Positions 1-6,577 of a DNA stretch of 21,314 nucleotides are shown here, in pieces. The position numbers were made by a program, and so were the translations under genes. The stretch lies in assembly GCA_016200365.1 (NCBI GenBank), contig JACQEW010000040.1, forward strand, positions 1 through 21,314, in the 5' to 3' direction. Source of the stretch: Nitrospinota bacterium. Lineage in GTDB: Bacteria > Nitrospinota > Nitrospinia > UBA9942. The notes under the pieces were generated by a model. The model was not told where the DNA came from and ran no database searches. It saw nothing but the letters and a program-made list of their open reading frames with translations. Position 1 is the stretch's first letter; each line of letters begins with the position of its first letter.

Positions 1-150
1 AACACCCTTGAAACAGAGGATAAAAGGATAAAAGTCCCTGTTATTTCCATAGACGACCTGATAAAAATGAAGCAAAAGGCAAAGAGGGCGCAAGACATAT
101 TTGATATAGAAATGCTCAAAAAGGTCAAAAAAATTATTTTGCGGAGATAG
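1..150 (+). CDS. Nucleotidyltransferase, C-terminal fragment
   Basis: The reading frame is open from the first base and gives 49 residues before TAG. The segment VPVISIDDLIKMK followed by a basic stretch and QDIFDIEMLKK resembles the C-terminal end of DUF6036/AbiEii-like nucleotidyltransferases, where this helix closes the catalytic domain ('vIsiedLikmK...R.qDl.DIe.L'). The catalytic GS and DxD motifs lie outside the window, so activity cannot be judged. The gene is followed after 2 nt by a 57-residue small protein, the same arrangement as at 13168-13858. In the family such proteins are often parts of toxin-antitoxin-like or abortive-infection modules; the role here is inference. Confidence 0.7.
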   Translation, partial: NTLETEDKRIKVPVISIDDLIKMKQKAKRAQDIFDIEMLKKVKKIILRR

Positions 151-152
151 CT

Positions 153-326
153 ATGAAATGTAAGGGAATAAAATATACGCGATCCGAAGAGGAAATAAAA
201 GAATATATGAAAATGCCTTTGGAAAGCAAATTGGCATGGCTGCAGAGCTTTAACGAATTCACCCATAAGATGCTGCGAGGCAAGAGACTGAAGATTTGGA
301 AAAAATTCCGGCGAGGAGAGTTGTAG
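153..326 (+). CDS. Small partner protein of nucleotidyltransferase (57 aa)
   Basis: An ATG 2 nt after the preceding stop opens a 57-residue frame ending in TAG at 324-326. The product is charged and probably helical, with MPLESKLAWLQSFNEF in the middle and IWKKFRRGE at the basic C-terminus. Small proteins with an 'eKL.wLe..neF' core and a basic tail commonly sit directly beside nucleotidyltransferase genes, and the 2-nt spacing supports co-translation. It has no recognisable catalytic motif or membrane segment. It may be the regulatory partner or antitoxin/toxin counterpart of the upstream protein; which role it plays cannot be told from sequence. A comparable pair lies at 13168-13858. Confidence 0.65.
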   Translation: MKCKGIKYTRSEEEIKEYMKMPLESKLAWLQSFNEFTHKMLRGKRLKIWKKFRRGEL

Positions 327-362
327 GGGAAGATATAAACTATAAGGGGATTTTTTAAAGGT

Positions 363-1295
363 ATGCCTGTCTTTGCATCCATAGATTTGGGGACGAATAC
401 TGTAAGGCTTTTGGTTGCCGAAAGCAATGGGGAGAGTTTTACGGCTCTCTATTCCAATCAGGCGATTACCCGTCTTGGAGAGGGTTTGTCTAAAGGAGGG
501 GTTCTTATAGAGAGGGCGATGGAAAGGACTATAAATACGATTCTGAGCTTTAAGAAAGAGGCGTCGGCATACAATCCTTCTGCTATATGGGTGGCTGCAA
601 CCAGCGCTGTAAGGGAGGCAAAGAACAGGTCTGAGTTTATTGAAAGGGTTAAGAAAGCAACAGGCATTGAATTGGAGGTTATCCCCTGGGAAGAGGAGGC
701 GAGGAGAACTATTTTGGGCGTATTTTCGGGATTAAGGGGAGATATAAAGAGGTCAATTATATTTGATATTGGGGGAGGCAGCACAGAGTTTGTCCTTACT
801 GAAAACAAAAGCCTGGTTAAATCAGTCGGGACAGACCTTGGTGTCGTTCACCTATCTGAAAGGCATATTAAAAAAGACCCGGTTGATGATAAAGAATTAA
901 TTGCTCTGGAAAAGGTAATAACCGATAAGGTTAAAGAGGTAAAAAATAAGATGCAAGATGCAAGATGCAAGATGCAAGATTTAGAATTAATTGGAACGGC
1001 AGGAACTATCACAACACTTGCAGCATTGGATTTGAATCTCTATCCATACAATCCTGCAAAGGTCAACGGCTATATTTTAGAGTTAAAAAATGTAAAGGAT
1101 ATATTAAAAAGACTTAAAGCGATGACACTGAATGAGAGGCGAAATATCCCGGCGCTCGAAAAAGGAAGGGAAGACCTAATTATCCCCGGCGCCGTAATTG
1201 TCATAAAAGTAATGGAGATACTCGGATTCGATACGATGACAGTAAGCGATTATGGATTGAGGGAGGGGATTATTCTGCAAAAGTTAATGACTTGA
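363..1295 (+). CDS. ppx: Ppx/GppA family phosphatase (exopolyphosphatase / pppGpp phosphohydrolase)
   Basis: This 310-residue protein belongs to the ASKHA-fold Ppx/GppA family, which removes terminal phosphate from polyphosphate or converts pppGpp to ppGpp in the cytoplasm. Visible motifs are the phosphate-1 loop ASIDLGTNTVRLLV (residues 5-18), ATSAVREAKN (79-88), the glutamate region PWEEEARRTILGV (108-120) with the probable catalytic Glu, the second phosphate loop DIGGGSTE (135-142), and the adenosine-side motif IGTAGTITTLAAL. At about 310 residues it is the short form lacking the C-terminal HD domain of E. coli Ppx/GppA (about 500 residues). AAGG immediately upstream of ATG 363 may act as a ribosome site. 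A run of a 7-nt word encodes the segment before IGTAGT (see 948-980). Which of the two substrates it uses is not decided. Confidence 0.93.
   Translation: MPVFASIDLGTNTVRLLVAESNGESFTALYSNQAITRLGEGLSKGGVLIERAMERTINTILSFKKEASAYNPSAIWVAATSAVREAKNRSEFIERVKKATGIELEVIPWEEEARRTILGVFSGLRGDIKRSIIFDIGGGSTEFVLTENKSLVKSVGTDLGVVHLSERHIKKDPVDDKELIALEKVITDKVKEVKNKMQDARCKMQDLELIGTAGTITTLAALDLNLYPYNPAKVNGYILELKNVKDILKRLKAMTLNERRNIPALEKGREDLIIPGAVIVIKVMEILGFDTMTVSDYGLREGIILQKLMT
948..980 (+). repeat. In-frame 7-nt word run inside ppx
   Basis: The unit ATGCAAG is repeated four times from 951 to 978 with partial units on both sides. Because 7 is not a multiple of 3, the run is read in all three phases and yields a low-complexity peptide, KMQDARCKMQD, just before the conserved strand leading to IGTAGT. 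The rest of the gene is ordinary. It belongs to the word-run family seen in other genes of this window. Confidence 0.85.
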
Positions 1296-1357
1296 TAAAA
1301 AAAACTCGTTTTTAAGATATACTTCCGTTTTTTTTGCTTTAATGGATTTCACAAATT

Positions 1358-1435
1358 TCATATCCAATCGGTGCTTTTCATCAGAAACTTTATTTCATCA
1401 AGAATATGATTTAGAAATATCTCGTTAGATTTCAT
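1358..1435 (-). pseudogene. HepT-like HEPN ribonuclease, truncated N-terminal remnant
   Basis: On the minus strand an ATG at 1435 overlaps the end of the MntA-like gene by 11 nt, the usual spacing of mntA-hepT operons. It encodes 25 residues (MKSNEIFLNHILDEI, then KFLMKSTDWI) that match the start of DUF86/HepT HEPN proteins, and then meets a TGA at 1358-1360. Family members run to about 110-140 residues and carry the RX4-6H active site near the C-terminus. No continuation with that motif is seen in any frame down to the end of ppx at 1295, so the toxin is lost. Alternative reading: a sequencing error at the TGA, but the missing length argues against this. Confidence 0.6.
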
Positions 1436-1742
1436 ACCACTGAGCCTCTTTTTCAACATAAGGACGAACATAAGGACTTAAACTGCCTTTGGTAATTAAA
1501 TCCACTTTCTTTTTGAATAAACTTTCAAGAGAGGAAATTAAGTCCATAAAATTATCAAAGGTCGGGTTTTTAAATTCTACAAGAAAATCTATATCGCTAA
1601 TTTTTTTTTGCTCTCCTCTAACATGAGAGCCGAACAAACCAATCCTCTTAACGCTGTATTTTCTCAAAATATCGCTGTTCTTTTTTAATGCATCCATTAT
1701 CTCTTTGTTTGTAAGTTTTTTTGGATTTTTATACCTTTTCAT
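1425..1742 (-). CDS. MntA-like minimal nucleotidyltransferase (antitoxin of a broken MntA-HepT pair)
   Basis: The 105-residue protein is a minimal nucleotidyltransferase. It has the GSHVRGE signature (residues 38-44), the Ser-Asp-Ile-Asp metal ligands (49-52), and a third acidic residue in KKVDLITKG (about 81). In the well-studied family, MntA transfers AMP to the HEPN toxin HepT and neutralises it. Here the downstream toxin gene is reduced to 25 codons, so this is an orphan or relic antitoxin with intact catalytic residues. It lies on the same strand as the CHAT gene, 141 nt downstream of it. A TATAAG-like hexamer ends 8 nt before the ATG, so the message may have almost no leader; no clear Shine-Dalgarno sequence is present. 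Confidence 0.85.
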   Translation of the reverse strand: MKRYKNPKKLTNKEIMDALKKNSDILRKYSVKRIGLFGSHVRGEQKKISDIDFLVEFKNPTFDNFMDLISSLESLFKKKVDLITKGSLSPYVRPYVEKEAQWYEI

Positions 1743-1883
1743 AGAAAATACTTATAATGCCATTTTGGTTTGTCATGCTGAATTTATATCAGCCTCTCGT
1801 CTCAATTAAAATATCTACAGTCTACTTATGTGAAAAGGGTATTACAGATTAGTAATTCTGTCAATACGCCCATAAATTTTCCG

Positions 1884-4800
1884 CTAAACAGCCTCTTTTG
1901 AAAACAGAGGGGATACTGATTGGATGAGATTCAAAAGGCTGTCCAGCCGTCTTTTTGAGAGGTCATCTGTCATAGACTTTTTCAATTCCACAGGCGAGAT
2001 TCTCTCAAATGTCTTGTTTTGAGCAAAAAATCCAATAATACCAAAGACTGTTTTATCGTTCTTGTCCCTGAAGATTTCAAAAAGCTGTAGAAAATCACGG
2101 AGATAGCCTGCTATCCTGATGTGATTGATTTTTTGATGGTGGGAAGTAGCATCTATTAAAAGGGGAAATGTCAAAAATAAATCTCTATAATTCTTACTTT
2201 TACTATAAATCTTCAGAGCCTTTTCACAAAAACCAATTGCCCTGTCATATTCCCCTTTAGCATAATAAACTGTAGCAAGGTTCTTGTAGGTGGCGGCGGT
2301 GTCTGGATGGTCTAATCCCAATTTTGCCTCATAGATTTTCAGTGCCTTTTCAAAAAAACCAATTGCCCTGTCATAATCCCCTTTAGCCTCATAAACTACA
2401 GCAAGGTTGTTGTAGGTGGAGGCGGTGTCTGGATGGTCTAATCCCAATTTTGACTCACGAATTTTCAGTGCCTTTTCATAAAACCCAATTGCCCTGTTAT
2501 ACTCTCCTTTAGCTTGATAAACTCCTGCGAGGTTATTGTAGGTGTTAGCAGTATCTGGATGGTCTAATCCCAATTTTGCCTCTCTGATTTTCAAAGCCTT
2601 TTCATGAAACTCAATTGCCCTGTTATACTCTCCTTTAGCCTGATAAACTAAAGCGAGGTTATTGTAGGTGGTGGCGGTGTTTGGATGGTCTAATCCCAAT
2701 TTCGCCTCATCAATTTTCAGAGCCCTTTCATGAAACTCAATTGCCCTGTTATACTCTCCTTTAGCCTTATAAACTACAGCGAGGTTATTGTAGGTGGCGG
2801 CAGTATCCGGATGGTCTAATCCCAATTTTGTCTCACTGATTTTCAAATCCTTTTCATAAAACCAGATTGCCCTATCATACTCTCCTTTAGCCTGATAAAC
2901 TCCTGCGAGGTTATTGTAGGTAGCGGCGGTGTTTGGATGGTCTAATCCTAATTTTACCTCATAGATTTTCAGTGCCTTTTCATAAAACTCAATTGCCCTG
3001 TCATATTCTCCTTGAGCCTGATAAACTGAAGCGAGGTTATTGTAGCTGTTGGCGGTGTTTGGATGGTCTAATCCCAATTTTGCCTCACTGATTTTCAGTG
3101 CCTTTTCAAAAAGCCCTATTGCCCTGTCATACTCCCCTTTATCCAGATAAACTAAAGCGAGGTTATTATAGGTTAAGGCGGATTTTTCAGTATCTCTATT
3201 GGATTCCTTGCTCAATAATTTAATGATGGATTCTAAAAGATTTTTAGGCAATTTTCTTTTTAAATCTTCTATAGAACTAAGTCCATTAAATATATTCGTA
3301 ATATGTTCTTCAACACTGCTGTCCCCTGTCTTTTCGTAATAATCGTTTAAAATATTCAGGATGTTCATAATATCAGGGATAGAGAGACCTGCGTTATCTT
3401 TAGATAAATCAGGGAACTTCTCCATCAATATCCCCTTTAAGATAGACAGGTCATCTGTTTTAAAGTCATCTTTAAAATATGAGGTTATCACCCGATAGGG
3501 GGTATAAAGGTTATTATCGAATTTTAGAATACGCAGTCTTTCGGTGAGCAATAAGATAAAGCCCTCTCCAAAGAGCTTATTTAAAAGAATGAGGGAGAAG
3601 GGGTATTTAAGGGAAAAGAGGATTTCTGTCTCATGCCTGTATTTTTCAAGGTATGCCCTATAGAACTCCAGTGTCTCCTTCATATCTCCTGCCTCAAATA
3701 TATTGGCTATGGTCAAATCCCTTTTCTCAAGAATAAGGGAGAGGGAGAGGGGGTGTTTTCCAAAATTTCCGTTGATGGCATCATAATTTTTTATTAAGAA
3801 GCTCCTCCTTTCATCATCTGTATCCCTGATGAGAAAGCCTATCTCTCCATCGGTGTATTCGCCGATATCAAGGATATGCTCAAGCCTCTTTCTTATCGTA
3901 AAAAAGGGCATGAGACGGCTGGTGAAGATGGTAAAAACTCTTCCTGTATTGAGTATCTCCTCTATGAGCCTATGGAATCCTTCCAAAATAATGCCGTTTT
4001 CATCCTGAATAATCTCAAGGTTATCGAGGATAAGCAGCCACCTGTCATGGATTGTTTCATTAAGAAGCCTCCATTGTTTTATCAAGTGAAGCCCATTATA
4101 TTCTTTAGTATCAATAATGCCCTCTATCTCAAACTCCCTTAATATAATGCCCATAATACCTTCAGGGGAGTTTATCCCTTCCTTTTTCACATCTATAAAA
4201 ACTATATGACGGAAGCGGGCATCAAAGAATTCTGAGAGATATACTGCCGTAGTGCTTTTCCCTGCGCCGCCGATGCCGTGAAGCGCGAGATGATTGCTCT
4301 CTCCCTCTATCTTTGAAGATGCCTCCCTGACAATACCGTAGCGATACACATAGTTTTTTATTGTCCGGGGCGGGCGGTAGATGGCCCTCTTTAAATGTTT
4401 CTTCTCTACTCCCTTTGACAGATTGAATATCCTTTTCTGCGGACTGCAGAAGATTACAGGCTTCCACCAGTCCGTATTGAGTCTGACCCGCAGACTATTC
4501 AGGGTATCATCCTTTACACTCGCCAGATTGGCTATGATGTATGAGTCCCTGATGCCTGAATATATATGCTGGGCAAGGGAGGGTGTATAGGGTGATGCCT
4601 TTGCAGTCTCGCATGCATCAAAATAAAATAGAGAAACATTAGAGCCTTCAAAGAGATTTTTCATCTCTTCGGCAGTCAGACGCTTTTCCTCTTTTTTATC
4701 ATCCTCGTCTTCTATGACGAGGCATCCTCCCTCAGAGCCGTGTCCGGTAAAATGGACGATGTGGTAATGCCCCTTGAGGAGACGCCCCCTGACTACAGGG

Positions 4801-5366
4801 ATATTCACCTTCTCCTCCACATCTATCTCTACAAGCCCGCTGTTTATATATTCGGAGAGGGCTTTGTAAATTACATGAAGCTCCTTCAGCGGGTCTATGG
4901 GATTGGCTTCATAAGTCTTCAGGGGGAGGGAAAGAAGGATGAGTATCCTGATGGGCGGACGGGCAGGGATTACCTTCTTGCCGAATGCAGGCATATCCCT
5001 TACTATGGAGATTTTTCCTTTCTTTAATAGAAAACCGTCTTCTTTCCTGCTGTTGTTAAGTATCTCAAATGGTATGTTGTGTATCTCAGGGTCATCCGAC
5101 CTTATGGCGATGGTAAGCCGTTCATCATCCTTTAAATTGGATAGTGTATTCCTTATATCCTCTTTCCTCTTTTCTGTGGAGAAGATATTGTTGAACAGCT
5201 CATAACCGTAGGCTATGAGCTCATTGACAGGCAAAGTTCCCTCTTTGATAAGTTTATCCTGATAATATCGGCTCAGGCTGTATGGCGAGGGCATATCGCC
5301 CATTACAGAAACGGTATCTTTTGTAATCGAGATGTCTAATAGCAGACTATTTTCATTATCAGGCAT
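1884..5366 (-). CDS. CHAT protease - STAND (NB-ARC/NACHT-like) NTPase - TPR protein, NLR-like
   Basis: This 1160-residue protein has three parts. Residues about 100-305 form a CHAT caspase-like protease with the His motif HFTGHG (205-210, probable catalytic H209) and the Cys motif FDACETA (C252). Residues about 340-650 form a STAND NTPase with P-loop GIGGAGKS (364-371), Walker B LLILDNLE (444-451) and the following strand TIFTSR. Residues about 727-1050 are eight kinesin-light-chain-like TPR units of 42 residues with NNLA.VY..KGEY.RAI and KLGLDHP. A helical tail of about 110 residues follows. CHAT-STAND-TPR proteins resemble animal NLRs; known relatives sense a ligand through the repeats, oligomerise and activate the protease, and several act in phage defence. 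A defence role here is inference. No partner substrate gene is adjacent. An extended -10 lies only 9 nt before the start codon, and no Shine-Dalgarno is seen, so the mRNA may be leaderless. The CHAT segment after C252 appears short. Confidence 0.9.
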   Translation of the reverse strand: MPDNENSLLLDISITKDTVSVMGDMPSPYSLSRYYQDKLIKEGTLPVNELIAYGYELFNNIFSTEKRKEDIRNTLSNLKDDERLTIAIRSDDPEIHNIPFEILNNSRKEDGFLLKKGKISIVRDMPAFGKKVIPARPPIRILILLSLPLKTYEANPIDPLKELHVIYKALSEYINSGLVEIDVEEKVNIPVVRGRLLKGHYHIVHFTGHGSEGGCLVIEDEDDKKEEKRLTAEEMKNLFEGSNVSLFYFDACETAKASPYTPSLAQHIYSGIRDSYIIANLASVKDDTLNSLRVRLNTDWWKPVIFCSPQKRIFNLSKGVEKKHLKRAIYRPPRTIKNYVYRYGIVREASSKIEGESNHLALHGIGGAGKSTTAVYLSEFFDARFRHIVFIDVKKEGINSPEGIMGIILREFEIEGIIDTKEYNGLHLIKQWRLLNETIHDRWLLILDNLEIIQDENGIILEGFHRLIEEILNTGRVFTIFTSRLMPFFTIRKRLEHILDIGEYTDGEIGFLIRDTDDERRSFLIKNYDAINGNFGKHPLSLSLILEKRDLTIANIFEAGDMKETLEFYRAYLEKYRHETEILFSLKYPFSLILLNKLFGEGFILLLTERLRILKFDNNLYTPYRVITSYFKDDFKTDDLSILKGILMEKFPDLSKDNAGLSIPDIMNILNILNDYYEKTGDSSVEEHITNIFNGLSSIEDLKRKLPKNLLESIIKLLSKESNRDTEKSALTYNNLALVYLDKGEYDRAIGLFEKALKISEAKLGLDHPNTANSYNNLASVYQAQGEYDRAIEFYEKALKIYEVKLGLDHPNTAATYNNLAGVYQAKGEYDRAIWFYEKDLKISETKLGLDHPDTAATYNNLAVVYKAKGEYNRAIEFHERALKIDEAKLGLDHPNTATTYNNLALVYQAKGEYNRAIEFHEKALKIREAKLGLDHPDTANTYNNLAGVYQAKGEYNRAIGFYEKALKIRESKLGLDHPDTASTYNNLAVVYEAKGDYDRAIGFFEKALKIYEAKLGLDHPDTAATYKNLATVYYAKGEYDRAIGFCEKALKIYSKSKNYRDLFLTFPLLIDATSHHQKINHIRIAGYLRDFLQLFEIFRDKNDKTVFGIIGFFAQNKTFERISPVELKKSMTDDLSKRRLDSLLNLIQSVSPLFSKEAV
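2208..3180 (-). repeat. 126-bp direct repeats encoding TPR units
   Basis: The coding strand of the CHAT gene repeats with a period of exactly 126 bp. The segment encoding GLDHP recurs at 2305, 2431, 2557, 2683, 2809, 2935 and 3061, giving seven linked copies and eight TPR units. Identity is high even at third codon positions, with differences concentrated in a few codons per unit (for example DHPN/DHPD, VYQ/VYK/VYE/VYY). This suggests recent duplication or gene conversion, so copy number may vary between strains. Confidence 0.9.
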
Positions 5367-5375
5367 AACGGCTGT

Positions 5376-5384
5376 ATTATAGCA
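5376..5384 (-). promoter_or_regulatory. Extended -10 promoter of the CHAT gene, possibly leaderless
   Basis: Read on the minus strand, TGCTATAAT (an extended -10 of the TGnTATAAT type) ends 9 nt before the ATG at 5366. A start site about 7 nt downstream would leave a leader of only a few bases. No good -35 hexamer is seen, which is usual for extended -10 promoters. Assignment is by consensus only. Confidence 0.5.
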
Positions 5385-5411
5385 TATCTGGATACGGGAA
5401 AGGATTATTCC

Positions 5412-5440
5412 TTGACAGAAGCTGAATATATTGATATATA
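5412..5440 (+). promoter_or_regulatory. Candidate sigma70 promoter upstream of the yceD-fab operon
   Basis: TTGACA at 5412-5417 is followed after 17 nt by TATATA at 5435-5440. A perfect TATAAT at 5447-5452 lies 29 nt away and is too far to pair with this -35. Either hexamer could direct plus-strand transcription into the terminator at 5498 and, if it is read through, into yceD. Confidence 0.35.
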
Positions 5441-5497
5441 TTAAGTTATAATATTGAAAAGAGCGGTTAAAATTTTAAGTTTGAGCAGGAAGAATTT

Positions 5498-5527
5498 AAA
5501 CCTGGTAATTTACCAGGTTTTTTTATT
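5498..5527 (+). terminator. Rho-independent terminator or attenuator
   Basis: A perfect 10-bp stem (AAACCTGGTA at 5498-5507 and its complement at 5511-5520) with a 3-nt loop runs into seven T residues (5518-5524). Orientation is plus. No plus-strand gene ends upstream; the nearest is the minus-strand CHAT gene. It therefore either ends a short transcript from the candidate promoter near 5412-5452 or acts as an attenuator for yceD. On the minus strand it lacks a clean U-tract. Confidence 0.7.
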
Positions 5528-5547
5528 AATGTATAGATTATAAAAAC

Positions 5548-5623
5548 TTGACAGGATTAACAAGATTTACAGGATTAATTTTTGAATATTTATTATCCTG
5601 TTTTATCCTGTATATCCTGTCAA
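5548..5623 (+). repeat. Word-hairpin element upstream of yceD (ACAGGATT word)
   Basis: The left arm 5548-5578 repeats ACAGGATTA/ACAAGATTT with a 9-nt period. The right arm 5591-5623 carries three complementary copies of ATCCTGT. The arms pair imperfectly over about 30 nt with a short AT-rich loop. The element ends 22 nt before the yceD ATG. Confidence 0.8.
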
Positions 5624-5645
5624 AAATCAGGTCTTTGTTCTTAAA

Positions 5646-6203
5646 ATGTTTCGTCAGGCGAAGAAATCCGATTCCAGCCCTGCAGGTCTGTGGATTGACA
5701 TCGAGGATATAGGCGAGGATGGGCTGGTTCTTGACTTTGTAAAAGACCCTTCGTTTTTTGCTATCGAGAAGAAAGACTTTAAGATAGTTAAGGATGTAGT
5801 TATACACTGCTCTTTGAGCAAGTGCGATAATGATATATATGTAACGGGAAAAGTTTCGGCAGCCCTTGAATTTGCATGCAGCAGGTGTCTTGAAATTTTC
5901 ACAGAACAGATTGATGCCGAATTTTCAACCGAGTATCTTCCAGAAACAGAGAGACCGACCGAAGAGGAGATGGAGATTGTAGAGGACGATTTTGGTATCT
6001 CTTATTATACAGAGGAAAAGATAGATATTCTGCCGACTGTAATGGACCAGATTTTATTATCCGTTCCTATAAAACCGCTTTGTAAAGAGGAGTGCCGCGG
6101 GTTATGTCAACGGTGCGGTCAGAATTTGAATGTAGGCAAGTGCAACTGCCAGGCAGAGGATATAGATGAGCGATTGGCAGTGCTAAATAAGATAAAACTA
6201 TAA
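5646..6203 (+). CDS. yceD: YceD/DUF177 family protein, zinc-binding form
   Basis: This 185-residue protein matches the YceD (DUF177) family, whose gene precedes rpmF in many bacteria; the E. coli homologue has been linked to 23S rRNA accumulation. The core opens with WIDIEDIGEDGLVLDF, and a C78-x2-C81 pair (CSRC) is followed by a Cys-rich tail with C146, C150, C154, C157, C166 and C168, probably zinc-binding. The N-terminal 15 residues before WIDIED look non-conserved, but no later in-frame ATG fits, so ATG 5646 is kept. No clear Shine-Dalgarno sequence precedes it. It is the first gene of the operon and is separated from rpmF by a hairpin element. Confidence 0.87.
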   Translation: MFRQAKKSDSSPAGLWIDIEDIGEDGLVLDFVKDPSFFAIEKKDFKIVKDVVIHCSLSKCDNDIYVTGKVSAALEFACSRCLEIFTEQIDAEFSTEYLPETERPTEEEMEIVEDDFGISYYTEEKIDILPTVMDQILLSVPIKPLCKEECRGLCQRCGQNLNVGKCNCQAEDIDERLAVLNKIKL

Positions 6204-6206
6204 AAA

Positions 6207-6263
6207 AACTGACAACTAACAACTGACAACAGTTGTAAGTCGTAAGTTGTAAGTTGTAAGTTA
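6207..6263 (+). repeat. Word-hairpin element yceD/rpmF (7-nt GTTGTAA word)
   Basis: Left arm: AACTGAC, AACTAAC, AACTGAC (6207-6227) plus AAC. Right arm: GTTGTAA, GTCGTAA, GTTGTAA, GTTGTAA (6232-6259). The left arm's complement matches the right arm at 20 of 24 positions. It starts 3 nt after the yceD stop, and the strong rpmF ribosome site lies just beyond it. Confidence 0.9.
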
Positions 6264-6278
6264 TACAAGGGAGGGAAT

Positions 6279-6461
6279 ATGCCGGTACCGAAGAAAAAAG
6301 TATCAAAATCAAGAAGGGGAAAGAGGAGGTCTCACCATGCTTTAAGCCTGCCGAGCCTGTCGGTATGCCCGCAATGTCATGAAGTTAAACTGCCCCATCA
6401 GGTATGCCCGCACTGCGGTCAGTATAAGGGCAATGAGATTTTGCGGATGGAAGAGGTTTAA
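6279..6461 (+). CDS. rpmF: 50S ribosomal protein L32, zinc-ribbon form
   Basis: The 60-residue product begins MPVPKKKVSKSRRGKRRSHH, the basic N-terminus typical of L32, and continues with a zinc ribbon formed by C30-x2-C33 and C43-x2-C46. Length is normal for the family. A strong Shine-Dalgarno sequence, AAGGGAGGG, precedes ATG 6279 and contrasts with the weak or absent sites of most other genes in this operon. L32 lies at the peptidyl-transferase-side surface of the large subunit. The yceD-rpmF-plsX order is common across bacteria and couples ribosome and lipid synthesis. Confidence 0.97.
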   Translation: MPVPKKKVSKSRRGKRRSHHALSLPSLSVCPQCHEVKLPHQVCPHCGQYKGNEILRMEEV

Positions 6462-6469
6462 CTCCACAA

Positions 6470-6570
6470 AATGGAATAGAACGCTGATGACACGGATTTG
6501 GCTGATTTACGCTGAAAATATTAAAATCCGTGTGAATCCGTAAAATCAGTGTCATCTGAGTTCTATTTTA
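6470..6570 (+). repeat. Word-hairpin element rpmF/plsX (ACACGGATT word)
   Basis: The left arm (6470-6511) has ATAGAAC, CTGATGACACGGATT and GCTGATTTACG. The right arm (6525-6570) has AATCCGTGTGAATCCGT, AAATCAGTGTCATC and GTTCTATTTTA. They pair as an interrupted stem of about 40 nt per arm. The element starts 8 nt after rpmF and ends 7 nt before the plsX ATG. Confidence 0.8.
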
Positions 6571-6577
6571 ATTGAAA

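Noticed and set aside
1296..1320. AAAAAC/GTTTTT pair after ppx as a terminator
   Set aside because: The loop would be only 2 nt and the stem is almost all A-T, so it is not a credible hairpin.
1831..1870. Weak inverted repeat as a terminator downstream of the CHAT gene
   Set aside because: The perfect stem is only about 5 bp (ACAGA/TCTGT) with a large loop and a poor U-tract on the minus strand.
2208..3180. Regular 126-bp repeats as a possible CRISPR-like array
   Set aside because: The period is long, the repeats have no distinct spacers, and they translate cleanly into TPR units.
3725..3760. G- and A-rich run in the CHAT gene resembling the CCCTCTCCC repeat
   Set aside because: No complementary arm is present, and it encodes HPLSLSLI, a normal segment in STAND ATPases.
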